A DNA stretch of 17,793 bases. Source: an uncultured Eubacteriales bacterium. GTDB lineage: Bacteria > Bacillota > Clostridia > Oscillospirales > CAG-382. Below are positions 6,525 to 14,695 of the stretch, in pieces. The notes under the pieces are model-generated. The model worked only from the letters and a program-made list of their open reading frames with translations. It searched no databases and was not told the DNA's origin. Position numbers and translations under genes: made by a program. Where the stretch lies: the NCBI GenBank assembly GCA_900546385.1, contig URCT01000046.1, forward strand, positions 1 to 17,793, given 5' to 3'. Each line of letters starts with the position of its first letter. Position 1 is the first letter of the stretch.

Positions 6525-7826
6525 ATGACACAGAATTTTGCGCAAACCACGATTTATCAGCTGTTTCCGCGTGCCTTTACGCGTGAGGGCACACTTGCGG
6601 CGGCAAGTGCCCACCTTGCGGATATCGCGTCGCTCGGTGTGGACTATGTTTATCTTTGCCCGGTTTTTCTGTCGGATGACGGCATGGATAAAACCTATTG
6701 GAGCGAACGGCAGATCGCTTCCGGCTTTGAGAATCCGAAAAATCCGTATCGCATGAAGGATTATTTTGCGGTCGATCCGGAATACGGCACCAAAGAAGAT
6801 TTAATCAACTTTGTAAAACGTGCGCATGAGCTTGGGTTAAAGGTTTTATTCGACCTTGTGTACTACCACTGCGGACCGAACGCCGTGTTTCTAAAGGAAC
6901 ATCCGGATTTCATCCAAAGGACCCCGGACGGTTCGCCGTTTACCGGCGAATGGGCGTTTCCGCGCTTAAATTTTGAAAATCCAGCGCTTCGCGAATATCT
7001 GTATGATAATATGCTATATTGGATTCAAGTCTGCGACGTGGACGGCTATCGGTGTGATGTGGGTTCGCTGTGTCCGATGGACTTTTGGAAAGAAGGCATT
7101 CGGCGGTGCAGAGAATTAAAAAAAGACTTTTTCATGGTGGACGAGTGCCCTCCGGACGGCGACGAGCATACCGGCTTTGACGCTTTTTACAATTTCGACT
7201 GGTCAACCGACACACAGGCGATTCTGCGCGGCAAAAAGAACGCCGATGCGCTTCCGGCACGGTATCAGAGCGATATCGACGGCGCGCCGTATCATCCGCT
7301 GTCATTACGTGCGCTCGACAATCATGATTACGCCAACGACTGTATGGAAACACGCTATGAAGTGAATCCCGGAACGGAGGGCGTGAACGCGGCACTGGTG
7401 CTTGACGCACTCATGGATGGCGTGTTCTTCCTGTATGGCGGTGCGGAGGCCTGCGATGTCCACCGCAACAGCATTTTTTACAGTCGCGAGCATTCGGCCG
7501 GGCGCGATTGCACCGTCACATGGGATACCTATTTGACCGAAAACGCCGTGCGCCGCCGGGCGCTTATCCGCGCGCTTATTTCGCTTCGCAAGAGCGAGCC
7601 GGCCTTAGCCGGAAAGGACACCGCATTCATACATGTCGGCGAAAAGACGCTCGTGTTTACACGCGGCGCGGGAAAAGACAGGCTCACGGTCGGCGTGAAT
7701 CTGTCGGATAAAGAAGAAACCGTGCCGGTCACGCTTGCCGGAAAGACGGTGCTTCTTATGCATAACGCTTCGTTCGGCGAAGAAACCAAGCTCGGAAGCT
7801 TCGGCTATTTTGTTTGCAAAGATTGA
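6525..7826 (+). CDS. GH13 family glycoside hydrolase, cytoplasmic
   Basis: This 433-residue alpha-amylase-superfamily enzyme starts at ATG 6525 with AAAGGA upstream, 40 bases after the rraA-like gene. It begins directly with the barrel (TTIYQLFPRAF), with no signal peptide or extra N-terminal domain. The conserved regions are visible: region I DLVYYHCG (H115), region II GYRCDVG with nucleophile D178, region III FMVDECPP with acid/base E207, and region IV RALDNHD with D268. All three catalytic acids are present, so it should be active on alpha-glucosidic bonds. A short beta-sandwich C domain begins near residue 365. The subfamily cannot be assigned by eye: oligo-alpha-glucosidase, neopullulanase-like or sucrose-type activities are possible. 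Context with an Mgl importer suggests imported oligosaccharides or glycosides. Confidence 0.92.
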   Translation: MTQNFAQTTIYQLFPRAFTREGTLAAASAHLADIASLGVDYVYLCPVFLSDDGMDKTYWSERQIASGFENPKNPYRMKDYFAVDPEYGTKEDLINFVKRAHELGLKVLFDLVYYHCGPNAVFLKEHPDFIQRTPDGSPFTGEWAFPRLNFENPALREYLYDNMLYWIQVCDVDGYRCDVGSLCPMDFWKEGIRRCRELKKDFFMVDECPPDGDEHTGFDAFYNFDWSTDTQAILRGKKNADALPARYQSDIDGAPYHPLSLRALDNHDYANDCMETRYEVNPGTEGVNAALVLDALMDGVFFLYGGAEACDVHRNSIFYSREHSAGRDCTVTWDTYLTENAVRRRALIRALISLRKSEPALAGKDTAFIHVGEKTLVFTRGAGKDRLTVGVNLSDKEETVPVTLAGKTVLLMHNASFGEETKLGSFGYFVCKD

Positions 7827-7856
7827 TTTGAAAAAACAGGATAAAGGAGATTTATC

Positions 7857-9203
7857 ATGGAAACAACTGCCAAGGAACGCCGCGAAAAGGTGTTCGCGAC
7901 CTATAACCGCCACAAGGACTATGCCGAGGATTACATCAAGAACGGCATCGAAACCAACCGCAAGGGCTTCGGCCGCATCATCGTCAAGGACGCCGACGGC
8001 AAGCCGGTCAAGGGCGCGACGGTAAAGCTTGTCCAAAAATCGCATACCTTCAAATTCGGCTGCAACATTTTCATGCTCGACGAATTCGAAACCGAGGAAA
8101 AGAACGCGAAGTATCGCGAAATCTTCCACAAATATTTCAACTACGCCACCGTTCCGTTCTATTGGAGCGACCTGGAGCCGGTCTACGGCAAGCCGCGCTA
8201 CGCCAAGGATTCGCCCAAAGTCTACCGCCGTCCCGCGCCCGACCTCTGCGTTGAATATTGCAGAGAACACGGAATGCGCATGAAAGGACATTGTCTTGCC
8301 TACGACACGTCGAAATTCCATCCGGATTATCTGCCGCGCGACGCGCGTGAAGCAAAAATTATGTACGACAAGCATTTTGCCGAGATCGGCGCACGGTATG
8401 CCGACGTCATCGAGGATTTCGATGTGACAAACGAGCTGCTCTGCCGCCGCTTTTTCAACAAGGAGCAGCCGGCACTTATCAATGAATATGACTATCTCGA
8501 ATGGGTGTTTGAGGTCGCGAAAAAATACTTCCCGTACAACGGACGCATTATCAACGAAGCGGCTTTGCTTGGTGACGGTGAACTCAACGTCAACCGCACG
8601 CCGTACTATATGATGATCGAGAGAATGCTGAAAAACGGCGCGCCCTGCAACAAGGTAAGCTGGCAGGCGCACTCGTTCTGGCGGCGCGCGGATGAGCCGA
8701 ACTGTGCTTCCTTCCGTTACAACCCGATTTTCACCATCGAGCAAATGCGTTTGTATCACGATTTCGGTCTGCCCATGCAGATTTCCGAGGTCACGCTCCC
8801 GGCATACAGCCTTGACGCGAGCGACGAGGAAATTCAGGCGGAAATACTTCATCTTATGTACCGCCTGTGGTTCGCCGCACCCGGCATGGAGGGCATCGTA
8901 TACTGGAATTTTGTGGACGGCTATGCCGCTTGGGCGCCGCAGGGAACGCTGGAGGGCGAAAACTACTTTTGCGGCGGTATGCTCCGCTATGATATGACCG
9001 AAAAACCGATTTTGAAAGCCTATAAATCCCTCATCGACAGCTGGCACACCGAAACGACCGTTACCACCGACTGCGGCGGCGAAGCCGTGTTCAAGGGCTT
9101 TTACGGCGATTATGACGCGATCGTTACCACCGAAAAGGGCGAAAGCACGCATTCGTTCAAGCTCGACACGCATTACGAACGACCGTATGACATCAAACTG
9201 TAA
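7857..9203 (+). CDS. GH10 family glycoside hydrolase (endo-xylanase-like), no signal peptide
   Basis: The 448-residue protein starts at ATG 7857 after AAGGAG, 30 bases beyond the GH13 gene. An N-terminal beta segment (about 37-65, GFGRIIVKDADGKPVKGATV) precedes the barrel, as in divergent GH10 proteins. The barrel shows FKFGCNIFMLDEFE, FNYATVPFYWSDLEP, GHCL at 144, the acid/base in DVTNELL (E193), the nucleophile in MQISEVTLP (E311) and the aromatic WNFVDGYAAWAP near 350. Several usual GH10 residues differ: DVVNE is DVTNE, ITELD is ISEVT, and the GHTLVWH histidine pair is reduced to GHCLAYD. A C-terminal segment (about 398-435) resembles the small beta domain found after such barrels. Without a signal peptide it should act inside the cell on short xylo-oligosaccharides or another beta-glycoside. 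Confidence 0.87.
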   Translation: METTAKERREKVFATYNRHKDYAEDYIKNGIETNRKGFGRIIVKDADGKPVKGATVKLVQKSHTFKFGCNIFMLDEFETEEKNAKYREIFHKYFNYATVPFYWSDLEPVYGKPRYAKDSPKVYRRPAPDLCVEYCREHGMRMKGHCLAYDTSKFHPDYLPRDAREAKIMYDKHFAEIGARYADVIEDFDVTNELLCRRFFNKEQPALINEYDYLEWVFEVAKKYFPYNGRIINEAALLGDGELNVNRTPYYMMIERMLKNGAPCNKVSWQAHSFWRRADEPNCASFRYNPIFTIEQMRLYHDFGLPMQISEVTLPAYSLDASDEEIQAEILHLMYRLWFAAPGMEGIVYWNFVDGYAAWAPQGTLEGENYFCGGMLRYDMTEKPILKAYKSLIDSWHTETTVTTDCGGEAVFKGFYGDYDAIVTTEKGESTHSFKLDTHYERPYDIKL

Positions 9204-9224
9204 GAACCGAGGTTGCAAAAAACC

Positions 9225-9953
9225 ATGAAAAAAGCACTAATCACCGGCGCAGGACGCGGCATCGGCCGTGCGACCGCCATCGCTCTTTCCGGAATGGGCT
9301 ATGAAATTTACGCAAACTATGTCGGAAACACGCAAGCTGCCGAAGAAACCAAGGCACTAATCGAGCAAAATGGCGGCGTATGCACGCTTGTCAAATACGA
9401 CCTGTGCAAGGCCGACTGCGCCGCAAAGCTGTACGAAAGGACGGGCGACGTGGACGCGCTGGTGCTCAACGCGTCGATTCAGTTCCGCAAAAAGTGGAAC
9501 GAGATCACGCCCGAAGAATACGAAACGCAGATGAACTGCAATTTCCGTGCAAATTTGTTCTTAATGCAAACCTATGCGCCCGGCATGGTGAAAAACGGCT
9601 TTGGCCGCATTGTGACGGTCGGCAGCGTGCAAGAGGCAAAGCCGCATCCGGATATGCTTGTGTATTCGTCGAGCAAGGCGGCACTGACGCTTATGGCGCG
9701 TTCGCTGTCTTTGCAGCTTGCCGGCACCGGCGTTACGGTCAACAGCGTCGCGCCGGGCGTGGTGGCGACCGACCGCAATGCCGAGGCTCTTGCCGACGAG
9801 GAATACCGCAAAACGGTGCTTTCCAAAATCCCGGTCGGCTTTTGCGCGTCGCCCGACAAAATTGCCGGTGCGATCGCCTTCCTTTGCTCGGAGGACGCAT
9901 CCTACATCACGGGACAGAACCTGTTTGTCGATGGCGGTATGTCGGTCAAATAA
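9225..9953 (+). CDS. Short-chain dehydrogenase/reductase (SDR, FabG-like)
   Basis: I start this 242-residue protein at ATG 9225 (MKKALITGAG); the TTG at 9213 directly abuts the GAGG at 9209-9212 and has no spacing, whereas the ATG is 12 bases from it. It has the classical SDR Rossmann fold: TGAGRGIG cofactor loop at 7-14, NAS at 82-84, catalytic Ser134, Tyr147 and Lys151 (YSSSK), and the PG..AT.R motif after them. The end (ITGQNLFVDGGMSVK) is typical of FabG and sugar or polyol dehydrogenases of about 245 residues. Position as last gene of the glycosidase operon, 21 bases after GH10, suggests it oxidises or reduces a sugar or sugar acid, rather than serving fatty-acid synthesis. A strong terminator follows 35 bases later. 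Confidence 0.9.
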   Translation: MKKALITGAGRGIGRATAIALSGMGYEIYANYVGNTQAAEETKALIEQNGGVCTLVKYDLCKADCAAKLYERTGDVDALVLNASIQFRKKWNEITPEEYETQMNCNFRANLFLMQTYAPGMVKNGFGRIVTVGSVQEAKPHPDMLVYSSSKAALTLMARSLSLQLAGTGVTVNSVAPGVVATDRNAEALADEEYRKTVLSKIPVGFCASPDKIAGAIAFLCSEDASYITGQNLFVDGGMSVK

Positions 9954-9987
9954 AAACGCATAAAATTCAAATTCACGTACAGAATAG

Positions 9988-10020
9988 CGGTGAGAAAGTT
10001 CATTTCTCACCGTAATTTTT
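9988..10020 (+). terminator. Intrinsic terminator of the glycosidase operon
   Basis: A perfect 10-bp stem (CGGTGAGAAA at 9988-9997 with 10003-10012), loop of five, then TAATTTTTTAT. It separates the SDR gene from the mgl transporter genes, which must therefore have their own promoter. Confidence 0.93.
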
Positions 10021-10239
10021 TATGCAAATTTTGTTTGATTCGTGCAGGGTTTTCCGATTCCTGCCGCGCTTTGGAGCGTCTTGCGCGAATGGATGTGCCG
10101 CTTTTGGGATATACTATGCATATTCCGCAGGCTTCTTCTGCAAATCAAAACAAAAGGATCCCTTCTGAAGTTCGCGCTTTGGCTTTTTGCGAAAGGCGGC
10201 ACTTCAAACAACTTGTTCCAAAAATCGGAGGATGAAAAA
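10021..10239 (+). other. Leader region of mglB, promoter not identified
   Basis: No clear -35/-10 pair is present. TATACT at 10110-10115 is the best -10 but lacks a -35 at 16 to 18 bases, so an activator-dependent promoter is possible. CGCGCTTTGG occurs twice (10065-10074 and 10173-10182) and GCAGG/CCTGC (10044-10048, 10060-10064) forms a short inverted repeat. The GGAGG of mglB lies at the end of this stretch. The frame open through this region is not coding. Confidence 0.45.
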
Positions 10240-11316
10240 ATGAGATTAAGAAAGCTTTTTGCGCTTGTTCTTTCCCTTGTCTGTCTCGGCACTTTCACCG
10301 CCTGCGGCGGCACGAATGCCGGCACTTCGGGCGACGGCGAAATTTCCGTATTCTATTACACGTTCAGCGACACCTACATTTCGAGCGTGCGTTCCGCCAT
10401 GGACACGCTGCTTGCTAGGCAGGGACGCGCCTACAACGATTATGACGCTAACGGCAACCAGACCACCCAAACCGAACAGATCACCACCGCCATCGCCAAA
10501 GGCTCTAAGCTTTTGATTGTCAATGTGGTGGATACCGGCTCCAACGATGCCGCCCAAAACATTGTCGATATGGCTAAAGCCAAAAATATTCCGGTCATCT
10601 TCTTCAACCGCTCGGTGGATGAATCGGTCGTGAGCAGCTATGATAAATGCGTTTTCGTCGGTACGGATTACGAAATGGCCGGGCATATGCAGGGCGAAAT
10701 GGTCGGCGAATACGTGCTTGCCAACTACGGCAGCCTTGATTTGAACAACGACGGCAAGATCAGCTACGTGATGTTCAAGGGTCAAGAGGGCAATATGGAA
10801 GCCATCGCCCGCACCCAGTACGGCGTGGAGGACTGCAACAAGATTCTCACCGCAGCCGGAAAGCCGGAGATCGAATTTTATGATGCAAACAATGCCAACA
10901 AGTATCTTGTTGACCAGAACGGCACCTGGTCCTCACAGGCGGCTACCGAATATATGACCACCATTCTTGCCCAGTACAGCGATGCAGGCGGCAACATGAT
11001 CGAGCTTGTCATCGCCAACAACGACGAAATGGCACTCGGTGCTATCTCCGGTCTGCAAAGCTCCGGCTACAACGACGGCAGCGGCAAGACCATTCCGGTA
11101 TTCGGCGTTGACGCAACCGATGCCGCCAAAGCGGCTATCAATGCCGGTACCATGACCGGTACCATTAAGCAGGACGCGGACGGTATGGCAAGCACCATTA
11201 CCACCATCACCGGAAACTACCTGAACGGTAAAAACGCTTTCGAAGGTGTGGATGCTGATTCGGTCGTCGGCACTTGGCGTGTAAACATTCCTTACGCCAC
11301 CTATATCGGCGAATAA
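10240..11316 (+). CDS. mglB: Galactose/methyl-galactoside-type ABC transporter substrate-binding lipoprotein
   Basis: The 358-residue lipoprotein starts at ATG 10240, GGAGG eight to nine bases upstream. A lipoprotein signal peptide (MRLRKLFALVLSLVCLG) ends in FTAC with the lipidated cysteine at 22. The mature part is a periplasmic-binding-protein type I fold. It matches MglB closely in three places: the calcium loop and following strand (DLNNDGKISYVMFKGQEGN from 167, then ARTQYG), the hinge sequence VIANNDEMALGAISGL near 258-272, and IPVFGVDATDAAKAAI near 285-300. Sugar contacts are likely FFNR near 121-124, N261/D262 and D291. It should sit on the outer face of the membrane and deliver galactose, glucose or a glycoside to MglAC. 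The exact ligand cannot be read. Confidence 0.93.
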   Translation: MRLRKLFALVLSLVCLGTFTACGGTNAGTSGDGEISVFYYTFSDTYISSVRSAMDTLLARQGRAYNDYDANGNQTTQTEQITTAIAKGSKLLIVNVVDTGSNDAAQNIVDMAKAKNIPVIFFNRSVDESVVSSYDKCVFVGTDYEMAGHMQGEMVGEYVLANYGSLDLNNDGKISYVMFKGQEGNMEAIARTQYGVEDCNKILTAAGKPEIEFYDANNANKYLVDQNGTWSSQAATEYMTTILAQYSDAGGNMIELVIANNDEMALGAISGLQSSGYNDGSGKTIPVFGVDATDAAKAAINAGTMTGTIKQDADGMASTITTITGNYLNGKNAFEGVDADSVVGTWRVNIPYATYIGE

Positions 11317-11338
11317 CGGAAATACGCATTTCTTTTTC

Positions 11339-11371
11339 AGAGCAGTCGGAAATGAAACAGCCGACTGCTCT
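11339..11371 (+). terminator. Stem-loop between mglB and mglA (attenuator or mRNA-stabilising hairpin)
   Basis: A perfect 11-bp stem (AGAGCAGTCGG at 11339-11349 with 11361-11371) and an 11-base loop lie between mglB and mglA. No T-run follows directly (TTCCGAAAAAA), so it is not a full terminator. Outer TTTTT and AAAAA could extend the stem across a bulge. Hairpins in this position in sugar ABC operons commonly keep the binding-protein message in excess over the ATPase. Confidence 0.75.
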
Positions 11372-11417
11372 TTCCGAAAAAAACTCTTAACCGACAGCAT
11401 AAAAAGGACAGGTGTTT

Positions 11418-12926
11418 ATGCAGCAACAATCACCGGTTCTCTTAGAAATGGAGAACATTGAAAAGAACTTTCCGGGCGTGAAGGCGCTTGACGGCGCACG
11501 CCTTTCGGTGAAGGCCGGTTCGGTGCACGCGCTCATGGGCGAAAACGGTGCCGGAAAGTCCACATTAATGAAGTGCCTTTTCGGCGTTTATCATAAGGAC
11601 AACGGCAGAATCGTTCTCGACGGAAAAGAGGTCGAATTCAAGAGCTCCAAGGAAGCGTTGGAAAACGGCGTTGCCATGGTGCACCAAGAGCTGAACCAGG
11701 CACTCAAGCGGAACGTGATGGACAATATGTTTTTGGGGCGTTTTCCGACCGTCGCCAAAGGACTGCCGTTCACCAGCGAAAGAAAGATGTATCGGGCGAC
11801 CAAGGCTTTGTTTGAGGAGCTGGATATCGATATTGACCCGAAAATGCGCATGGGCGACCTGCCGGTTGCCAAGCGGCAGCTGGCGGAAATTGCCAAAGCC
11901 GTTTCCTACCACTCGAAAATCATCGTGTTTGACGAGCCGACCTCGTCGTTAACCGAAGAGGAGGTGGAACACCTTTTCCGCATCATCCGAATGTTGCGTG
12001 ACCGCGGCTGCGGCATCATCTATATTTCGCATAAAATGGCGGAGATCTTGCGCATTTCCGACCAAGTGACCATCATGCGCGACGGCAAATGGATTGCAAC
12101 GCGTGACGCGGCCGACCTCACCACCGATGAGATCATCCGGCTCATGGTCGGACGGGAGCTAACCAACCGCTATCCGCCCAAAAACACGGTCATCGGCGAC
12201 GAGCTTTTGCGCGTTGAGCACCTGACCGGCGAGTACGTCAAATTAAAGGACGTGTCGTTTACGGCGCGAAAGGGCGAGATTGTAGGCATTGCCGGGCTTG
12301 ACGGTTCGGGACGTACATCGCTTCTTTCGGTGCTTTTCGGCACGGCCTCCAAAAAAAGCGGCGAAATCTATCTTGACGGCAAACACGTGCGCAACCGAAC
12401 ACCCGGCGAATCCATCAAAAACGGCTTTGCCTATCTCACCGAGGAACGCCGTGCCACCGGCATTTTCGGGATTCTTGATATTTGCAGCAATACCACCATC
12501 GCAAGCCTTGATAAAGATAAGGTCGGGCCGTTTTTGAGTACCAAAAAGATGCGGGAAAGCACCGATTGGTGCATTCGCTCCATGCGCGTCAAAACGCCGG
12601 ATCAAAAGACCAAAATCCGCACGCTTTCGGGTGGCAACCAACAGAAGGTCATTTTAGGGCGTTGGCTGCTCACCGATCCGACGGTATTACTTTTGGACGA
12701 GCCGACGCGCGGCATCGATGTCGGCGCCAAATACGAAATCTATCAGTTAATCATCGAGCTTGCCGGAAAAGGCAAAACGGTGCTCATGGTCTCGTCGGAA
12801 ATGCCGGAGCTTCTCGGCGTATGCGACCGAATCTTGGTCATGAGCGGCGGAAAGCTTGCGGGTGAAGTGGACGCTGCCAATACCACACAAGAGGAAATCA
12901 TGGCGCTTGCGGCAAAATTTGCTTAA
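11418..12926 (+). CDS. mglA: Galactose/methyl-galactoside-type ABC importer ATPase (double ABC domain)
   Basis: The 502-residue protein is started at ATG 11418, AGGA nine bases upstream; the GTG at 11412 is too close to that site. Two ABC cassettes lie in tandem, as in MglA/RbsA. The first has Walker A GENGAGKST at 41-49, MVHQE Q-loop near 88, LPVAKRQLAEIAKAVS in place of a canonical LSGGQ at 148-163, and Walker B IIVFDEPTSSL at 168-178. The second has a degenerate Walker A, GLDGSGRTS at 293-301, with Arg in place of Lys, an intact LSGGNQQK at 403-410 and LLLDEPTRGIDVGAK at 425-438. The lost lysine in the second site is a standard feature of this subfamily, not damage. It powers uptake through MglC in the same operon. 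Confidence 0.95.
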   Translation: MQQQSPVLLEMENIEKNFPGVKALDGARLSVKAGSVHALMGENGAGKSTLMKCLFGVYHKDNGRIVLDGKEVEFKSSKEALENGVAMVHQELNQALKRNVMDNMFLGRFPTVAKGLPFTSERKMYRATKALFEELDIDIDPKMRMGDLPVAKRQLAEIAKAVSYHSKIIVFDEPTSSLTEEEVEHLFRIIRMLRDRGCGIIYISHKMAEILRISDQVTIMRDGKWIATRDAADLTTDEIIRLMVGRELTNRYPPKNTVIGDELLRVEHLTGEYVKLKDVSFTARKGEIVGIAGLDGSGRTSLLSVLFGTASKKSGEIYLDGKHVRNRTPGESIKNGFAYLTEERRATGIFGILDICSNTTIASLDKDKVGPFLSTKKMRESTDWCIRSMRVKTPDQKTKIRTLSGGNQQKVILGRWLLTDPTVLLLDEPTRGIDVGAKYEIYQLIIELAGKGKTVLMVSSEMPELLGVCDRILVMSGGKLAGEVDAANTTQEEIMALAAKFA

Positions 12927-12975
12927 AGCGGAAATTCCGTTGTAAAAAGCTTTTTAGAATCAAAGGAAGGATCTT

Positions 12976-14061
12976 ATGTCAGAAAATAATGCAAAAAAGA
13001 GTACGGGACTTTCCGGACGTTTTGCCGCCTTTTCCGCTCTGAGCGGCAGGGACAAAGCGCGAAAGATCAGCGACCTTCTCTTTAACAATGCGATGTTTAT
13101 CATCATTTTCATTGCCGTTATCTATATTGCCGTCAAAGTGCCGGCATTTCTGTCGGTTCCCTCGATCGTCAATATCATTTCACTGACGGCGGCAAAGCTA
13201 CCGATCGCGCTCGGCATCGGCGGCGCGATTGTGTTAACCGGTACGGATATTTCCGCAGGCCGTGCGGTCGGGCTTACGGCGTGTATTGCCGGTTCATTAC
13301 TGCAGGTGGCAAATTATCCGAACAAGCTGTTTCCGAACCTCGGCGTGCTGCCGCTTTGGCTTGTGCTGTTGGCGGTGATTGCGGTCGGTGCGGTTCTCGG
13401 CTTTATCAACGGCTTCTTTGTGGCGAAATTCAAGCTGCATCCGTTTATCGTCACGCTTTCGACCCAGCTTATCACGTTTGGCTTGATTTTGATGTACCTC
13501 AAAATCGGCACTAACAACGGTCAAACGCTTTCGGGTCTTGACGCGTCGTATACCAATTTTATCAAAGGTACACTCTTTACGATCGGCGACACAGCCGTGC
13601 CGAAATATGTGCTGTATTCGGCGATTTTAACGGGAATCATGTGGGTCATCTGGAACAAAACCAAGTTCGGCAAAAATATGTTTGCAGTCGGTTCAAACGA
13701 AGAAGCCGCCAACGTTTCGGGTGTCAACGTGTTTTGGACGATCGTCGGCGTGTTTATTTTAGCCGGCATGATGTACGGCATCACCGGTTTCATCGAAGGC
13801 GCACGCATTGCATCTTGCTCGGCTAATACCGGTCTTAACTATGAAAGCGACGCGATTGCGGCGTGCGTCATCGGCGGCGTGTCGTTTGTCGGCGGAACGG
13901 GTAAGATCAGCGGCATTGTGCTCGGCGTCTTTCTGCTTCAGATCATCTTTGCCGGATTGAACTTTTTGTCAGTCGATGCGAATATGCTGTATGTCATCAA
14001 GGGTCTTATCATTTTGATTGCCTGTGCCATCGATATGCGCAAATATTTGGCGCGCAAATAA
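12976..14061 (+). CDS. mglC: Galactose/methyl-galactoside-type ABC importer permease
   Basis: The 361-residue integral membrane protein starts at ATG 12976 after AAGGAAGGA, 49 bases beyond mglA. After a soluble 36-residue N-terminus it has about eight to ten hydrophobic helices, the first at about 39-54. Family marks of the BPD_transp_2/MglC-RbsC group are present: ALGIGGAIVLTGTDISAGR near 78-96, the cytoplasmic coupling loop VGSNEEAANVSGVNV near 228-242, and IGGVSFVGGTGKISGIVLG near 289-307. The end, KGLIILIACAIDMRK, is also typical. It forms the channel that works with MglA and MglB. No convincing plus-strand terminator follows it. Confidence 0.94.
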   Translation: MSENNAKKSTGLSGRFAAFSALSGRDKARKISDLLFNNAMFIIIFIAVIYIAVKVPAFLSVPSIVNIISLTAAKLPIALGIGGAIVLTGTDISAGRAVGLTACIAGSLLQVANYPNKLFPNLGVLPLWLVLLAVIAVGAVLGFINGFFVAKFKLHPFIVTLSTQLITFGLILMYLKIGTNNGQTLSGLDASYTNFIKGTLFTIGDTAVPKYVLYSAILTGIMWVIWNKTKFGKNMFAVGSNEEAANVSGVNVFWTIVGVFILAGMMYGITGFIEGARIASCSANTGLNYESDAIAACVIGGVSFVGGTGKISGIVLGVFLLQIIFAGLNFLSVDANMLYVIKGLIILIACAIDMRKYLARK

Positions 14062-14192
14062 AAAAAGACCGCCGTGGCGGACTGCGATGGCAAAAAACGG
14101 TATGATTGATGTCAAGTTGTATGGTGGTGTACCTCCCAACCTTCTCTATTGAAATGTTGTCGGGTTTATTTGTAAACTTTTCAGTGAGACTG
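14062..14192. other. Non-coding gap after mglC
   Basis: CCGC/GCGG at 14070-14080 preceded by a run of A is a weak terminator if read on the minus strand only. The minus-strand frame here is short and shares no recognised domain. I see no gene, repeat or promoter before 14193. Confidence 0.4.
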
Positions 14193-14221
14193 TTGATTTT
14201 TCCCTCAAGCCCGCGTATAAT
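14193..14221 (+). promoter_or_regulatory. Promoter of the broken ATPase gene
   Basis: TTGATT (14193-14198), 17 bases, TATAAT (14216-14221). A strong match that remains intact although the gene it serves is reduced to its ends. Confidence 0.8.
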
Positions 14222-14223
14222 AT

Positions 14224-14265
14224 CCATTGAAAAGTAGTGCGATAATACCGGAAAGTTTTCAATGG
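14224..14265 (+). promoter_or_regulatory. 10-bp inverted repeat between promoter and RBS
   Basis: CCATTGAAAA (14224-14233) and TTTTCAATGG (14256-14265) are perfect inverted copies, 22 bases apart. They lie just after the -10, and the right arm supplies the first GG of the GGAGG ribosome binding site. As DNA this is an operator candidate; as RNA it would partly hide the ribosome binding site. Confidence 0.6.
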
Positions 14266-14275
14266 AGGCCTGGTT

Positions 14276-14457
14276 ATGGAAATAAAACGAGATCGTTATT
14301 TGAAGAAGATCATTTCCTTAACAAGCCTTTCGCGCTGACCGGTGATTCTTTCCCGAAGATCATCGTGCGTCATGACATTCGCAAGCGTTGGTATGATGAG
14401 GGCGGCATTCTCAACATCAACGTCATCGACTTTCTACTGGATGACACGCTTGTCTGA
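14276..14457 (+). pseudogene. Deletion remnant of an AAA ATPase with DUF4143-type C-terminus
   Basis: ATG 14276, with GGAGG seven bases upstream, opens MEIKRDRYLKKIIS, the usual N-terminus of the 400- to 450-residue AAA_14/DUF4143 ATPases of Firmicutes. That frame stops at TGA 14336-14338 after 20 residues. In another frame, from about 14320 to the TGA at 14455-14457, the sequence FPKIIVRHDIRKRWYDEGG then ILNINVIDFLLDD is like the C-terminal end of the same family. The P-loop and all the middle are missing. The simplest reading is one internal deletion of roughly 1.1 kb that also shifted the frame, with the junction near 14315-14335. Promoter, inverted repeat, ribosome binding site and terminator all survive, so the loss may be recent. 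Family placement is from memory of the pattern. A 20-residue peptide could still be made. Confidence 0.65.
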
Positions 14458-14471
14458 AGCCTCTCGAAATG

Positions 14472-14510
14472 AAACGGCCCACCGATTCGTTCATGGTGGG
14501 CCGTTTTTTT
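14472..14510 (+). terminator. Strong intrinsic terminator after the ATPase remnant
   Basis: A perfect 12-bp stem (AAACGGCCCACC at 14472-14483 with 14495-14506), loop of 11, and seven T from 14504. It would also stop read-through from mglC. Confidence 0.93.
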
Positions 14511-14695
14511 ACGTTCTTCGTCAGCGGCATCGTAGTTTCTGTTATCCCTTTTCATTATGTGCCTGCTATCTTGAATCGTTTCCACAATCACAAAACCAAG
14601 CCTTTCATAGGTTATTTTCATTCTGTCCTTCATTTCAACACCGTGTATCTGCAAAAACACTTCAAAAGAATCGAAAAAAGCACGTTTCTTTTGCA
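14511..14695. other. AT-rich intergenic stretch without a recognised gene
   Basis: Open frames on both strands (for example a minus frame to 14768 and a plus frame to 14699) lack ribosome binding sites and known domains, and run through the terminator. I see nothing else here. Confidence 0.5.

Noticed and set aside
7605..9218. 537-codon minus-strand open frame opposite the GH13 and GH10 genes
   Set aside because: It is a shadow of biased codon use in the plus-strand GH10 gene, has no domain, and spans the intergenic gap with its RBS.
10042..10239. In-frame upstream extension of mglB
   Set aside because: The extension lacks an RBS, and the lipoprotein signal peptide begins exactly at ATG 10240 after GGAGG.
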